This document shows positions 24,068 through 32,086 of a stretch of DNA of 64,000 nucleotides, one piece after another; positions within the stretch are counted from its first letter, which is position 1; every line of letters starts with the position of its first letter. Location: the NCBI GenBank assembly GCA_014323865.1, contig JACONG010000013.1:1-64000 (forward strand), in the 5' to 3' direction. Below the pieces are notes generated by a model. The model worked only from the letters and a program-made list of their open reading frames with translations. It made no database searches and was not told the origin of the DNA. Source of the stretch: Rhodospirillales bacterium (GTDB taxonomy: Bacteria; Pseudomonadota; Alphaproteobacteria; SP197). The translations under genes were made by a program, and so were the position numbers.

Positions 24068-24931
24068 ATGACCATCGCCAGGATTCTGGTGGCCGCCTCA
24101 GGCACGCCCGAGGGACGGGGTGCGATCGAGAGCGCCCTGCTTCTGGCCAAACGGTTCGACGCCCATGTCGAGGCCGTCAATGTCCGGCGCAATCCGCGCG
24201 ACGCCGTCGCCTTCATGACCGAAGGCATGACCGGTGCCGTCATCGAGGACATCATCGTCACCGCCGAACAGGATATCGAGCGGAGGGCCGACAGCGCCTC
24301 GGCCGACCTTCATGCCATCGCCGGACGCCTCGGCGTCGCGCTGACGCGGCAACCTGCCCATGGCCATGCCTCGGTAACATTCCGGCAGGACGAGGGCCGC
24401 GAGGATGACGTCATCGCCGAACGCGGCCGGCTCTCGGATCTCGTCGTGGCCGCACGCCCCACCGCCGACGGCGACGCGAAGGAAGAGGTCGTGGCCGAGT
24501 CCGTGCTGATGGAGTCGGGCTCGGGCCTTCTGCTGGTGCCGCCGGGCATTGTCTCCGACCTCAGCGGCAATGCCGCGATTGCGTGGAACGGCAGTGCGGA
24601 GGCGGCCCGTGCCGTCCACCGTGCGATGCCGCTGCTGCAGAAGGCCAGGGAGGTCGCCATCATGGCACCCGAGGAGGGTTCGATGCGCGGCCCCGGACCC
24701 GATTCGCTGGCGGGCTATCTGGCGCTCCACAACATCGACTGCCATGTCCACAACCTGCCGACAAACTGGACGAACATCGGCGAGGCGCTGCTCGGGATCG
24801 CCCACAACGAGGCGGCGTCCTTCATCGTCATGGGCGCCTTCAGCCAGGGCAAGCTGCGCCAGCTCATTCTGGGTGGCGCAACGCGATTCATGCTCAACCA
24901 CGCCGACCTGCCCGTTCTCCTTACCCACTGA
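24068..24931 (+). CDS. Universal stress protein (two UspA-like domains)
   Basis: A 288-residue cytoplasmic protein. The first domain starts MTIARILVAASGTPEGRGAI and includes LLLAKRFDAHVEAVNV. The second is about residues 160-285 with NAAIAWNGSAEAARAVHRAM and ends with MGAFSQGKLRQLILGGATR and LPVLLTH. The G-(2)-x-G-(9)-S/T ATP-loop of Usp proteins is present near the end (GAFSQGKLRQLILGGATRFM). It follows the metal exporter in the same direction after an 82-bp spacer. A GGGGGAG element precedes the chosen ATG. Confidence 0.85.
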   Translation: MTIARILVAASGTPEGRGAIESALLLAKRFDAHVEAVNVRRNPRDAVAFMTEGMTGAVIEDIIVTAEQDIERRADSASADLHAIAGRLGVALTRQPAHGHASVTFRQDEGREDDVIAERGRLSDLVVAARPTADGDAKEEVVAESVLMESGSGLLLVPPGIVSDLSGNAAIAWNGSAEAARAVHRAMPLLQKAREVAIMAPEEGSMRGPGPDSLAGYLALHNIDCHVHNLPTNWTNIGEALLGIAHNEAASFIVMGAFSQGKLRQLILGGATRFMLNHADLPVLLTH

Positions 24932-25071
24932 CGACAGTCTGGCACCCCCGCACGGTGTTGAACGCGCGGTGTCGAGATCGTCAACATCCTGTTGAATCCA
25001 GCCCCATCCAGCCCCATCCCCAAAAAAATGCGCAACGAGTTTCGGAGGACCCGACAGACACGAAGGCGGAC

Positions 25072-25800
25072 ATGAAGACCGTGGTGATCACCGGGGCCAG
25101 CCGGGGCATCGGCCACCGGACAGTGATTCGCTTCGTGCGCGAGGGCTGGCGGGTCATCAGCTGCTCACGCGACGACATCCCGCCCGATCGCAAGGTCACC
25201 GACTCGCCACACCGCCACATCCCGACGGATCTCGCCGACCGGAAGAGCATCGACGCCTTCGTCACGGAGGCCAACGACTTCATCGGCAGCGGACCGGTCC
25301 ACGCCCTGGTGAACAACGCCGGGGTGTCGCCGAAAACCAGCTTCAGGGAACGTCTGGGCACGCTCAACGGCGGTCTCGATCACTGGCGCGAGGTGTTCGA
25401 GCTCAACTTCTTCGCACCGCTCGTTCTGGCGCGCGGGTTCGCGGCGGCCCTGCATCGCGGCGAAGGTGCCATCGTCAACGTCACCTCGATCGTCGGGCAT
25501 CGGGTCCATCCCTTCGCCGGCAGTGCCTATGCCTGCTCGAAGGCCGCGCTGTCGGCCCTCACCCGCGAGATGGCGTCCGAATTCGCCCACTTGAGCGTGC
25601 GCGTGAATGCCATTGCACCCGGCGAGATCGAAACCGCGATGCTCTCGCCGGAATACGACGATCTCGTCCCGCGCATCCCTCTGGGCCGCATGGGCACGCC
25701 CGAGGAGGTCGCCGGAACCATCTTCTACCTCTGCGGTCCCGACAGCACCTATGTCTCCGGGACCGAGATCATGATCACCGGCGGCCAGCATCTGATCTGA
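25072..25800 (+). CDS. SDR family oxidoreductase (3-oxoacyl-ACP-reductase-like)
   Basis: A 242-residue classical SDR. Motifs are VVITGASRGIGHRTVI (cofactor loop), LVNNAGVSPKTSF, IVNVTSIVGHRVHP with the catalytic Ser, SAYACSKAALSALTREMA (YxxxK) and VNAIAPGEIETAM. The C-terminus is SGTEIMITGGQH. An AAGGCGG element precedes ATG 25072. It converges with the LysR gene 38 bp away and has no clear operon partner; substrate unknown. Confidence 0.85.
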   Translation: MKTVVITGASRGIGHRTVIRFVREGWRVISCSRDDIPPDRKVTDSPHRHIPTDLADRKSIDAFVTEANDFIGSGPVHALVNNAGVSPKTSFRERLGTLNGGLDHWREVFELNFFAPLVLARGFAAALHRGEGAIVNVTSIVGHRVHPFAGSAYACSKAALSALTREMASEFAHLSVRVNAIAPGEIETAMLSPEYDDLVPRIPLGRMGTPEEVAGTIFYLCGPDSTYVSGTEIMITGGQHLI

Positions 25801-25838
25801 GACCCGGCACGGTCTTCAGGCCCGTCATGGCTGGCCCG

Positions 25839-26795
25839 TCATGGCAGGGAGGGTGGAGCCCCTGGTGCTGCTGGGCCTGCCGTCTGCTCCGCGAGGAGAT
25901 CCGGCAGGTGTTCGCGGCAGATTCGGGCGAAGGCGAGGCCCATGCGGGTCGGGCGCGAGGCGGTGAGCCGGGCGAGGCCCATATGCATCGCGCGCCGGGG
26001 ACGGTCGAGCGGCAGGCAGACGAGCGACGAGCCGTCGAGCGCACGATGATGCGGCGCACGCGAGTGGAGCAGGCTGTAGCCGTAGCCGTTGGCGACCAGC
26101 CCGCGCACCATCTCGAACGAGCTGGTCTCATAGGCGATCCGGGGTTCGATGCCCGCCTCGGCGAAGACCGAAAGGAAATGGCCCCGACTCTCGGGCAGGC
26201 CCAGCAGCACCAGGGGCTCCTCCGCGAGGTCCTCCAGGCGAATGCCGCTGCGTGACGCAAGGCGATGACCGGACGGCAGGGCGATGTAGATCGGCACCGT
26301 CACAACCGGCTCGAAGGCGATATCGGCGGCGAGGTTCAGATCGTATGTCAGGGCCACCTCGAAACGGCCCCGGCGCAAGCCGTCCTGCAATGCCCTGAGA
26401 TCGTTCTCATGCGGCCTGACCCGGATCGCCGGGTGTTCGGCAGCCAGCACACGAAGCAGGCGGGGCAGCACAATGGGCGCGAAGGTGACGAAGCAACCGG
26501 CGTCGAAGTCACCCTCCAGACCGTCGGCCAGACCACGCGCGTCCTGTGCCAGTTCCTCGGCGTGAACCAGCAGATCGCGCGCCGCGGTGTGCAGGCGACG
26601 CCCCGCCGGCGTGAGCGCAAGCCCCCGGGCATGGTGGCGAACGAAGAGCTGGACGCCGAAGACGTCCTCAAGATGCGCCACGGCCGCCGAGACCGAGGGC
26701 TGCGAGACATGGCAGACCTCCGCGGCGGCGTTGACACGGCCCGCATCGGCGGCGGCGACAAAATAGCGCAGGTGTTTCAGTGTGAAGTTGATCAT
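25839..26795 (-). CDS. LysR-family transcriptional regulator
   Basis: A 318-residue LTTR. The winged-helix N-terminus runs NFTLKHLRYFVAAADAGRVN, AAAEVCHVSQPSVSAAVAHL and FVRHHARGLALTPAGRRL; the effector-binding domain follows (LPRLLRVLAAEHPAIRV onward). It is divergent from the HpaB-type mono-oxygenase gene, the classic layout for an LTTR and its target. A candidate LTTR box (CTAT-N11-ATAG, 26890-26908) lies between them. The start codon lies inside an array of five perfect 11-bp units, each of which offers an ATG on this strand in a rotating frame. Its ribosome-binding site is therefore hard to define. Confidence 0.9.
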   Translation of the reverse strand: MINFTLKHLRYFVAAADAGRVNAAAEVCHVSQPSVSAAVAHLEDVFGVQLFVRHHARGLALTPAGRRLHTAARDLLVHAEELAQDARGLADGLEGDFDAGCFVTFAPIVLPRLLRVLAAEHPAIRVRPHENDLRALQDGLRRGRFEVALTYDLNLAADIAFEPVVTVPIYIALPSGHRLASRSGIRLEDLAEEPLVLLGLPESRGHFLSVFAEAGIEPRIAYETSSFEMVRGLVANGYGYSLLHSRAPHHRALDGSSLVCLPLDRPRRAMHMGLARLTASRPTRMGLAFARICREHLPDLLAEQTAGPAAPGAPPSLP

Positions 26796-26877
26796 CGGTG
26801 GATCATCGGTGGATCATCGGTGGATCATCGGTGGATCATCGGTGGATCGGCGGTGGATCGGCGGTCAATCGGCAGTG
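26790..26877. repeat. 11-bp tandem repeat (5 perfect + 3 degenerate units) at the LysR start codon
   Basis: gatcatcggtg is repeated exactly five times (26790-26844), then gatcggcggt[g/c] twice and aatcggcagtg once. On the minus strand each perfect unit contains an ATG. The last unit supplies the likely LysR start codon, so changes in unit number alter the leader between promoter and start by about one DNA turn per unit. Confidence 0.95.
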
Positions 26878-26889
26878 AATCATCGAAAG

Positions 26890-26908
26890 CTATGCAATAC
26901 GTCGATAG
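26890..26908. promoter_or_regulatory. Candidate LysR binding box
   Basis: CTAT-gcaatacgtcg-ATAG has the T-N11-A geometry of LTTR sites. It is flanked by atcatc (26879-26884) and gatgat (26908-26913), which extend the dyad. It lies between the divergent LysR and mono-oxygenase genes. Confidence 0.55.
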
Positions 26909-27044
26909 ATGATATTTTCCTGTTGCGGGAAGAACAGTCAATCCTGTTCTCATCCTGTTTTCGATTCCTGAGTTCGATTGTGCGTTCGTTTCCAAGTCCG
27001 ATTGCGGGCCGGATCCGCCGGCCCGACTTCCCGGGAGACACACC

Positions 27045-28490
27045 ATGCTCATGACGGGCGAGCAGTACCGCGAGTCGATCCGTGACGGCCGCGAGGTCTT
27101 TATCGATGGCGAGCGCGTCGCCGACGTGCCGAACCATCCCGCGTTCAAGCCGATTGTCGACGTGCGCGCGCGCATCTACGACATGGCGCATGAGGACAGC
27201 TTCAGGGATGTCATGGCCTGTCGGAAGGACGGCGAGAGCTGTGCCACCGCCTGGCAGCCGCCCCGCACCCGGGACGACTGGTGGGCCAAAAAGGACTGGG
27301 TCCGCATGGTCATGCACGAGATCGGCGGCGTTGTAACCCGCGTCGGCGACGAGACCGTGGGCGAAATGTGGTCGCTGGCCGACGGCAAGGACATCCTGAA
27401 CCAGGTCGACAACCAATGGGCGTCGAACATCGACAACCATATCGACAAGGTTCTGAAGAACGACATCTTCCACGTCTCGGCCAACACCGATCCGAAGGGC
27501 GACCGCTCCAGGGCACCGCAGGATCAGGATCCCGACATGCTGCTCCATGTCGTCAGGGAGACCGACGAAGGCATCGTCGTGCGCGGCGCGAAATACGAGA
27601 CCGCCGCGGCCTATGCCCACCAGGCCTTCGTCAAGCCGACCATCGCCAACTGGGGCGATGCCAAGCTCTCCGACTATGCCCTGGGTTTCATCTGCCCGAT
27701 GAACGCGCCGGGCTTGAGGCACATCTGCCGCAACGGCTTCGCCGGCGTGAAGCCGAAGGACGACTATCCGCTGTCGAACGGCTTCGACGAGGTCGATACC
27801 CTGCTGGTCTTCGACAACGTGCTGGTGCCCTGGGAGAACCTCCTGTTCTACCGCCACACGGCCGCCGCCACCTTCATCCGCGGCACGCTGCACCGCTACA
27901 GCGCCTATATGTTCACGCTGCGCATCATGCACATGGCCGACCTGATGATCGGCACCGCGCTGTTCAACGTGAAGCAGACCGGCCTCGACAAACAGCAGGC
28001 CGTGATGGAGAAGCTGGCGCAGCTGGCCTGCTACCGCGAGGGCATCAACGCCCATCTGACCGGCGCCATCGCGACGGCGGAAGAGAGCCCCGGCGGCTTC
28101 CTGATGCCGAACCAGTCGCTGCTCTACACCGGCCGCGTGCTGGCCTGCAGCCAGCTGCCGGCCATGATGCACCTCACGCGTGAACTGTGCGGCGGCCAGA
28201 TCTGCGTCACGCCCGACAGCCAGGCCTTCGCCTCGCCCGAGACACAGGCCTGGATGGAGAAGTTCTACAGCGTCAACGACAACTGGCAGGCCGAGGACCG
28301 GCGCAAGCTGCTGGCGTTCGGACGCGACCTCGTGAACTCGGACTACGCCGGCCACAAGGTGACGTTCCAGCTCTTCGCGCAGTCGCCGCCGTTCGCCCAT
28401 CTGGGCGCGGTCTACCGCAACTTCGATTTCAACGGCCCGATGAATTTCGTGAAGAAGGCCGCAGGCCTTTCCGACAACGTGATGCCGTAA
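27045..28490 (+). CDS. 4-hydroxyphenylacetate 3-monooxygenase (HpaB) family flavoenzyme
   Basis: A 481-residue FADH2-dependent oxygenase-type protein. It has MTGEQYRESIRDGREVFIDG at the start, RVGDETVGEMWSLADGKDIL and VRGAKYETAAAYAHQAFV. It also has the conserved VFDNVLVPWENLLFYRH near the flavin/substrate site, and GGQICVTPDSQ in the C-terminal helical domain. Family members hydroxylate phenols using flavin supplied by a separate reductase (HpaC type), which is not seen here. Divergent LysR control is likely. A GGGAG element lies 7 nt before ATG 27045. Neighbours RidA and DUF1028 suggest a nitrogen-containing or enamine-forming substrate, which is inference. Confidence 0.85.
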   Translation: MLMTGEQYRESIRDGREVFIDGERVADVPNHPAFKPIVDVRARIYDMAHEDSFRDVMACRKDGESCATAWQPPRTRDDWWAKKDWVRMVMHEIGGVVTRVGDETVGEMWSLADGKDILNQVDNQWASNIDNHIDKVLKNDIFHVSANTDPKGDRSRAPQDQDPDMLLHVVRETDEGIVVRGAKYETAAAYAHQAFVKPTIANWGDAKLSDYALGFICPMNAPGLRHICRNGFAGVKPKDDYPLSNGFDEVDTLLVFDNVLVPWENLLFYRHTAAATFIRGTLHRYSAYMFTLRIMHMADLMIGTALFNVKQTGLDKQQAVMEKLAQLACYREGINAHLTGAIATAEESPGGFLMPNQSLLYTGRVLACSQLPAMMHLTRELCGGQICVTPDSQAFASPETQAWMEKFYSVNDNWQAEDRRKLLAFGRDLVNSDYAGHKVTFQLFAQSPPFAHLGAVYRNFDFNGPMNFVKKAAGLSDNVMP

Positions 28491-28602
28491 CCTGCCGCTC
28501 GATTGCAGAGCCCCGGCCTGCTAATCGTGATTCATGGGCCGTGATTCATGGGCCGGGCCTCATGGCGGGAGGGCGGCACACCGGTTCACGGGGCCGGTTC
28601 AT

Positions 28603-28638
28603 GACGCAATTCCCGACGCAATTCCCGACGCAATTCAC
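28603..28638 (+). repeat. 12-bp tandem repeat x3 upstream of ridA-like gene
   Basis: Three units of gacgcaattccc (last imperfect) end 16 bp before the start codon of the RidA-family gene, immediately before its GGGGGAGAGG Shine-Dalgarno. A 14-bp duplication of gtgattcatgggcc lies about 60 bp further upstream. Confidence 0.9.
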
Positions 28639-28654
28639 AGGGGGAGAGGACACC

Positions 28655-29068
28655 ATGGCGCACCAGCGCTTCCGCAGGTTCAACACGAAGGACATGTATC
28701 CCGAACAATCGCTCGACAACGATCTCTGCATGGTCGTGCGCGCCGGGAACCACATCTTCATGCGCGGCCAGACCGGCTTCGATCTCGACGGCAACTTCCA
28801 CGGCGTCGGCGATGCCGCGGCCCAGGCCGAGACGGCGATGCGCTGCGTCAGGCACTTGCTGGAAGAGGCCGGCGGGAAGATGGAACATATCTGCAAGGTC
28901 ACGATCTACCTCACCGACCCGCGCTGGCGCGAGCCCGTCTATAACGTCATCGGCACATGGCTGAAGGGCATCTATCCCTGCTCCACCGGTCTGGTCGTCC
29001 AGGCGCTTGCCCGGCCCGAGATGCTGATGGAGATCGACGTCGACGCCGTCGTTCCCGACGAAGCGTAG
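28655..29068 (+). CDS. RidA/YjgF-family protein
   Basis: A 137-residue trimer-forming deaminase-like protein; RidA members hydrolyse reactive enamine/imine intermediates. Visible features are FRRFNTKDMYPEQSLDNDLC, IFMRGQTGFDLDGNFHGVGD (the G-Q-x-x-x substrate loop), AAAQAETAMRCVRHLLEEAG and KVTIYLTDPRWREPVYNVIG, ending in EIDVDAVVPDE. The usual active-site Arg before TIYLTD is replaced by Lys/Cys context (ICKVTIYL), so deaminase activity is uncertain. A GGGGGAGAGG ribosome-binding site precedes ATG. It is 16 bp upstream of the DUF1028 gene, an association seen repeatedly in bacteria. Confidence 0.85.
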   Translation: MAHQRFRRFNTKDMYPEQSLDNDLCMVVRAGNHIFMRGQTGFDLDGNFHGVGDAAAQAETAMRCVRHLLEEAGGKMEHICKVTIYLTDPRWREPVYNVIGTWLKGIYPCSTGLVVQALARPEMLMEIDVDAVVPDEA

Positions 29069-29084
29069 AGACGGGGCGCAGACA

Positions 29085-29759
29085 ATGACGTTTTCCCTCA
29101 CCGCGCGCTGCGCACGCACCGGGATGTTCGGTGTGGTCGTCACATCGTCGAGCCCCGCCGTTGCCGCGCGCTGCGCCTGGGTGCGCGGCCATGTCGGTGC
29201 CGTCGCCAGCCAGAACATCACCGATCCCGGTCTCGGCCTCATGGGCCTCGATCTGCTCGGGCAGGGTTACGGTGCCCGCAAGGCCATGGAGATCATGGTG
29301 GCTGCCAGGGAGTACAGCGAGGCCCGCCAGCTCGCGATTGTCGACCGGCTGGGCCACACAGCCCATCATTCCGGCTCCGGTACGCTTGGCACCAACAACG
29401 TGGCGCAGGGCGAGAACGCTGTCGCCGCGGGCAATCTGCTCTCGACCCCGAAGGTTCCCGTCGCGATGGTCGAGGCCTTCGAAGCCCATGCCGACGATCA
29501 TCTCGCCGAACGCCTGCTCAAGGGCGTCGAAGCCGGTCTCGATGCCGGCGGCGAAGAGGGCGACGTGAAGTCGGCCGGCGTGACGGTCTGCCACGAACAC
29601 GACTGGCCGATCTGCGACCTCCGCGTCGACTGGCACGACGAACCGATCGCGGCGTTGCGCCGCGTCTGGGACGTCTACCGTCCCCAGATGGACGCCTACA
29701 TCATGCGCGCGCTCGACCCACGCGACACACCGAGCTACGGCGTCCCGGGCGATCCCTGA
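29085..29759 (+). CDS. DUF1028 family protein (Ntn-hydrolase-like fold)
   Basis: A 224-residue protein with the family start MTFSLTARCARTGMFGVVVT. SSSPAVAARCAWVRGHVGAV, SQNITDPGLGLMGLDLLGQG and a C-terminal RVDWHDEPIAALRRVWDVY region follow. DUF1028 proteins are thought to have an N-terminal-nucleophile hydrolase-like fold, and several sit next to amidohydrolase or RidA genes. The reaction is unknown. It is likely cotranscribed with the mono-oxygenase and RidA genes. Confidence 0.85.
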   Translation: MTFSLTARCARTGMFGVVVTSSSPAVAARCAWVRGHVGAVASQNITDPGLGLMGLDLLGQGYGARKAMEIMVAAREYSEARQLAIVDRLGHTAHHSGSGTLGTNNVAQGENAVAAGNLLSTPKVPVAMVEAFEAHADDHLAERLLKGVEAGLDAGGEEGDVKSAGVTVCHEHDWPICDLRVDWHDEPIAALRRVWDVYRPQMDAYIMRALDPRDTPSYGVPGDP

Positions 29760-29847
29760 CCGGCTCTGCCGACGGGCGCAACATCCGACCCGAGGCCCGG
29801 AAAACCGCACCGGAGCGGCCATGCGCCCGGCCGCCCTCCCGGAGTCG

Positions 29848-30423
29848 TCAATTGTCGGGGTGTCCTGCCGGGTCACGGCGATGGCGGGCACGCCGGACGG
29901 CGGCCAGCTCCTGACGCACCCGGTCGATATCGCGGTCGAGCCAGGCGAGGAAGTCGGGGTGTTCGCCGGCCATGCGCCGGCGCAGGTCCAGCAGGCGGGC
30001 GCGTTCGCCCTCAAGGCCCTCGATCAGAAGCTCGACCTGAAGGGCGCGCCGGTCCTCGTCGAGCAGGTGGATGAAGCGCATCCTGAGCGCCATCAGAAGC
30101 CTGGCATATGCGCCCGAGGGTTTCACGGCTGTCTGCAACAGACGCCAGAGCTCGCTGCGCCCCTCGTCGGTCGGCACGATAACGACATCTCCGGGCACAT
30201 CTTCGGGGTCGTCGGCCTGTTCGGCTATCGCGATCAACCCTTCAAAGCGCAGGAGTTCGATCGACGACGACATGACGTCGACCGGTGAGCCGCCGTAACT
30301 CGCCGTGAACAGGCGGACCTCGGTGGCGAGCGCGCCATAGGTCATGCGCCCGCGGCAGACCAGAATGCCGAGCGCGGCCAGGCGCAGGGCTTCGGCGGGC
30401 ATGAGGGTGCGGTCGCGCTGCAT
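29848..30423 (-). CDS. PadR-like winged-helix regulator (uncertain family)
   Basis: A 191-residue protein. It has a helix-rich N-terminus (ALRLAALGILVCRGRMTYGA, LATEVRLFTASYGG, SSSIELLRFEGLIAI) that reads as a winged-helix domain, then a beta-wing (GDVVIVPTDEGRSELWRLL). A long C-terminal helical region (residues 105-185) with heptad-like leucines resembles the dimerisation domain of PadR-family repressors. I cannot exclude another wHTH family. It converges with the DUF1028 gene and is divergent from the ccr-like gene, which it could regulate. Confidence 0.65.
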   Translation of the reverse strand: MQRDRTLMPAEALRLAALGILVCRGRMTYGALATEVRLFTASYGGSPVDVMSSSIELLRFEGLIAIAEQADDPEDVPGDVVIVPTDEGRSELWRLLQTAVKPSGAYARLLMALRMRFIHLLDEDRRALQVELLIEGLEGERARLLDLRRRMAGEHPDFLAWLDRDIDRVRQELAAVRRARHRRDPAGHPDN

Positions 30424-30727
30424 GACGCCATCCTAGCGCGAGGCCCCCGCCAGTCTCAACTGACAGTCTCAACTGACAGTCTCGACGCCGGGCTGGCGAA
30501 TCGTTTCACCGGAGAGCGGGGCGAAGAGCGGCCGGAGGACAGGGCGGCTCCCATCCGCCTCCGGCACCGGCCTGCCGGGACATGTCCACGGCGCGGGAGA
30601 TGTTCGCGACGTGTTGACGACTTGACGGAGCCCGTCCGGTCCGGACATATGCGCCAGCTGCCTGTGCACGGCAAGACGGCAGTGCGGCCCCGTATGCCAT
30701 CCCCAAACCGCCCAAGGGAGACCATCC
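30424..30727. other. Divergent intergenic region upstream of the ccr-like gene
   Basis: It holds a 13-bp duplication (cagtctcaactga at 30451-30476, plus a partial third copy) and a palindrome gtccg-gtc-cggac near 30634-30646. A candidate promoter for the ccr-like gene is TTGACG (30622-30627) and CATATG (30646-30651), spaced 18 bp, with the palindrome between them. A repressor bound there would block it. The regulator encoded on the left is a natural candidate. Confidence 0.4.
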
Positions 30728-31960
30728 ATGGACATCTGTGCGCTCGGCGAACGTCCGCCGCTCGGCGAGGTTCCGGAGAAAATGCACGCCTTCGCCGTGC
30801 GCCAGAACCGCTTCGGCGAACCGAGGGACGCCTGGCAGCGCGAGATCCTCGACGTTCCCGACATCGGGCCCGGCGAGGTCCTGATCTACAACATGGCGAC
30901 CGGCATCAACTACAACAACGTCTGGGCCGCGCTCGGCATCCCGCTCGACGTCATCGCCGTGCGCCAGAAGCAGGGCGAGCCCGAGGACTTCCACGCCGGT
31001 GGCTCGGACTGCGCGGGCATCGTCTGGAAGGTCGGCCCGGAGGTGACCGAGGTGAAGCCCGGCGACGAGGTTGTCGTCCACTCCGGCTGGTGGGAGCCCG
31101 ACGATCCCTGGGTTGTCGCGGGCAAGGACCCCATGCTGGCCGAGAGCACCCGTATCTGGGGCTACCAGACCAACTACGGCAGCTATTGCCAGTTCGCCAG
31201 GGCGCAGGCCCATCAGTGCCAGCCCAAACCCCGGCACCTGTCCTGGGAGGAAGCGGGCTGTTACCTGCTTTGCGCGTCGACGGCCTATCGCATGCTGATG
31301 GGCTGGGCGCCCAACACGGTCAGGGAGGGCGATGTCGTCCTTGTCTGGGGTGCGGCCGGTGGCCTCGGCAGCTATGCCATGCAGATCACGAGGGCGCTCG
31401 GCGGGCGCGCCGTCGCCGTGATCTCCGACGAGGACAAGCGGCAGTTCTGCCACGATCACGGCGCGGTCGGCGTGATCAACCGCAACGACTTCGATCACTG
31501 GGGCAGAATGCCCGATACCGACAGCCCGGAATACGGCACCTGGATGAAGGGCGCGCGCGCCTTCGGCAAGGCGATCCGGGACGCGGTCGGCGAGCGTGTC
31601 AGCCCGGAGATCGTCTTCGAACATCCCGGCGAGTCGACACTGCCGACCTCGGGATTCGTCGCCTCGACCGGCGGCATGGTGGTGATCTGCGCCGGCACCA
31701 CCGGCTACAACATCACCATGGACCTGCGTTATCACTGGATGCGCCAGAAGCGCCTTCAGGGCAGCCATCTCTCGAACGACGAGCAGGCCGCAGCGGTCAA
31801 CCGGATGATGATCGAGGGGAAGATCGATCCCTGTCTCTCGGCGACCTACAGCTTCGACGAGATCGGCCACGCCCATCAGCTGATGCGCGAGAACAGGCAC
31901 CCCTATGGCAACATGGCCTGCCTTGTGAACGCGACGGAAACCGGACAGGGCCGTTCCTGA
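30728..31960 (+). CDS. Crotonyl-CoA carboxylase/reductase-like enoyl-CoA reductase
   Basis: A 410-residue MDR-superfamily protein. Family landmarks are [20 protein letters not shown] near the start, [40 protein letters not shown], the cofactor loop [47 protein letters not shown] and [14 protein letters not shown]. These are specific to Ccr, the ethylmalonyl-CoA-pathway enzyme that reductively carboxylates crotonyl-CoA. The Asn in NYN and the His in GSH of the CO2 pocket are kept, but the Glu expected after WGY is Gln here, so carboxylation may be weak or absent. No other ethylmalonyl-CoA gene is adjacent. Confidence 0.82.
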   Translation: MDICALGERPPLGEVPEKMHAFAVRQNRFGEPRDAWQREILDVPDIGPGEVLIYNMATGINYNNVWAALGIPLDVIAVRQKQGEPEDFHAGGSDCAGIVWKVGPEVTEVKPGDEVVVHSGWWEPDDPWVVAGKDPMLAESTRIWGYQTNYGSYCQFARAQAHQCQPKPRHLSWEEAGCYLLCASTAYRMLMGWAPNTVREGDVVLVWGAAGGLGSYAMQITRALGGRAVAVISDEDKRQFCHDHGAVGVINRNDFDHWGRMPDTDSPEYGTWMKGARAFGKAIRDAVGERVSPEIVFEHPGESTLPTSGFVASTGGMVVICAGTTGYNITMDLRYHWMRQKRLQGSHLSNDEQAAAVNRMMIEGKIDPCLSATYSFDEIGHAHQLMRENRHPYGNMACLVNATETGQGRS

Positions 31961-32086
31961 TCCGGGAATCCGTCAGTTTTCACGCTCGTGCGATAACATC
32001 GCTGCGCAATTTTTTTGCACCGGGGTGCCGCCCTTTTTCGCATCGGGCCAGAGTCCGGATCGTCCGACCGTCATGAACCGAAACCC

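Noticed and set aside
26790-26877. 11-bp repeats as a CRISPR array or plasmid iterons
   Set aside because: No spacers, units too short for CRISPR, no replication initiator gene nearby; treated as a tandem repeat at a start codon.
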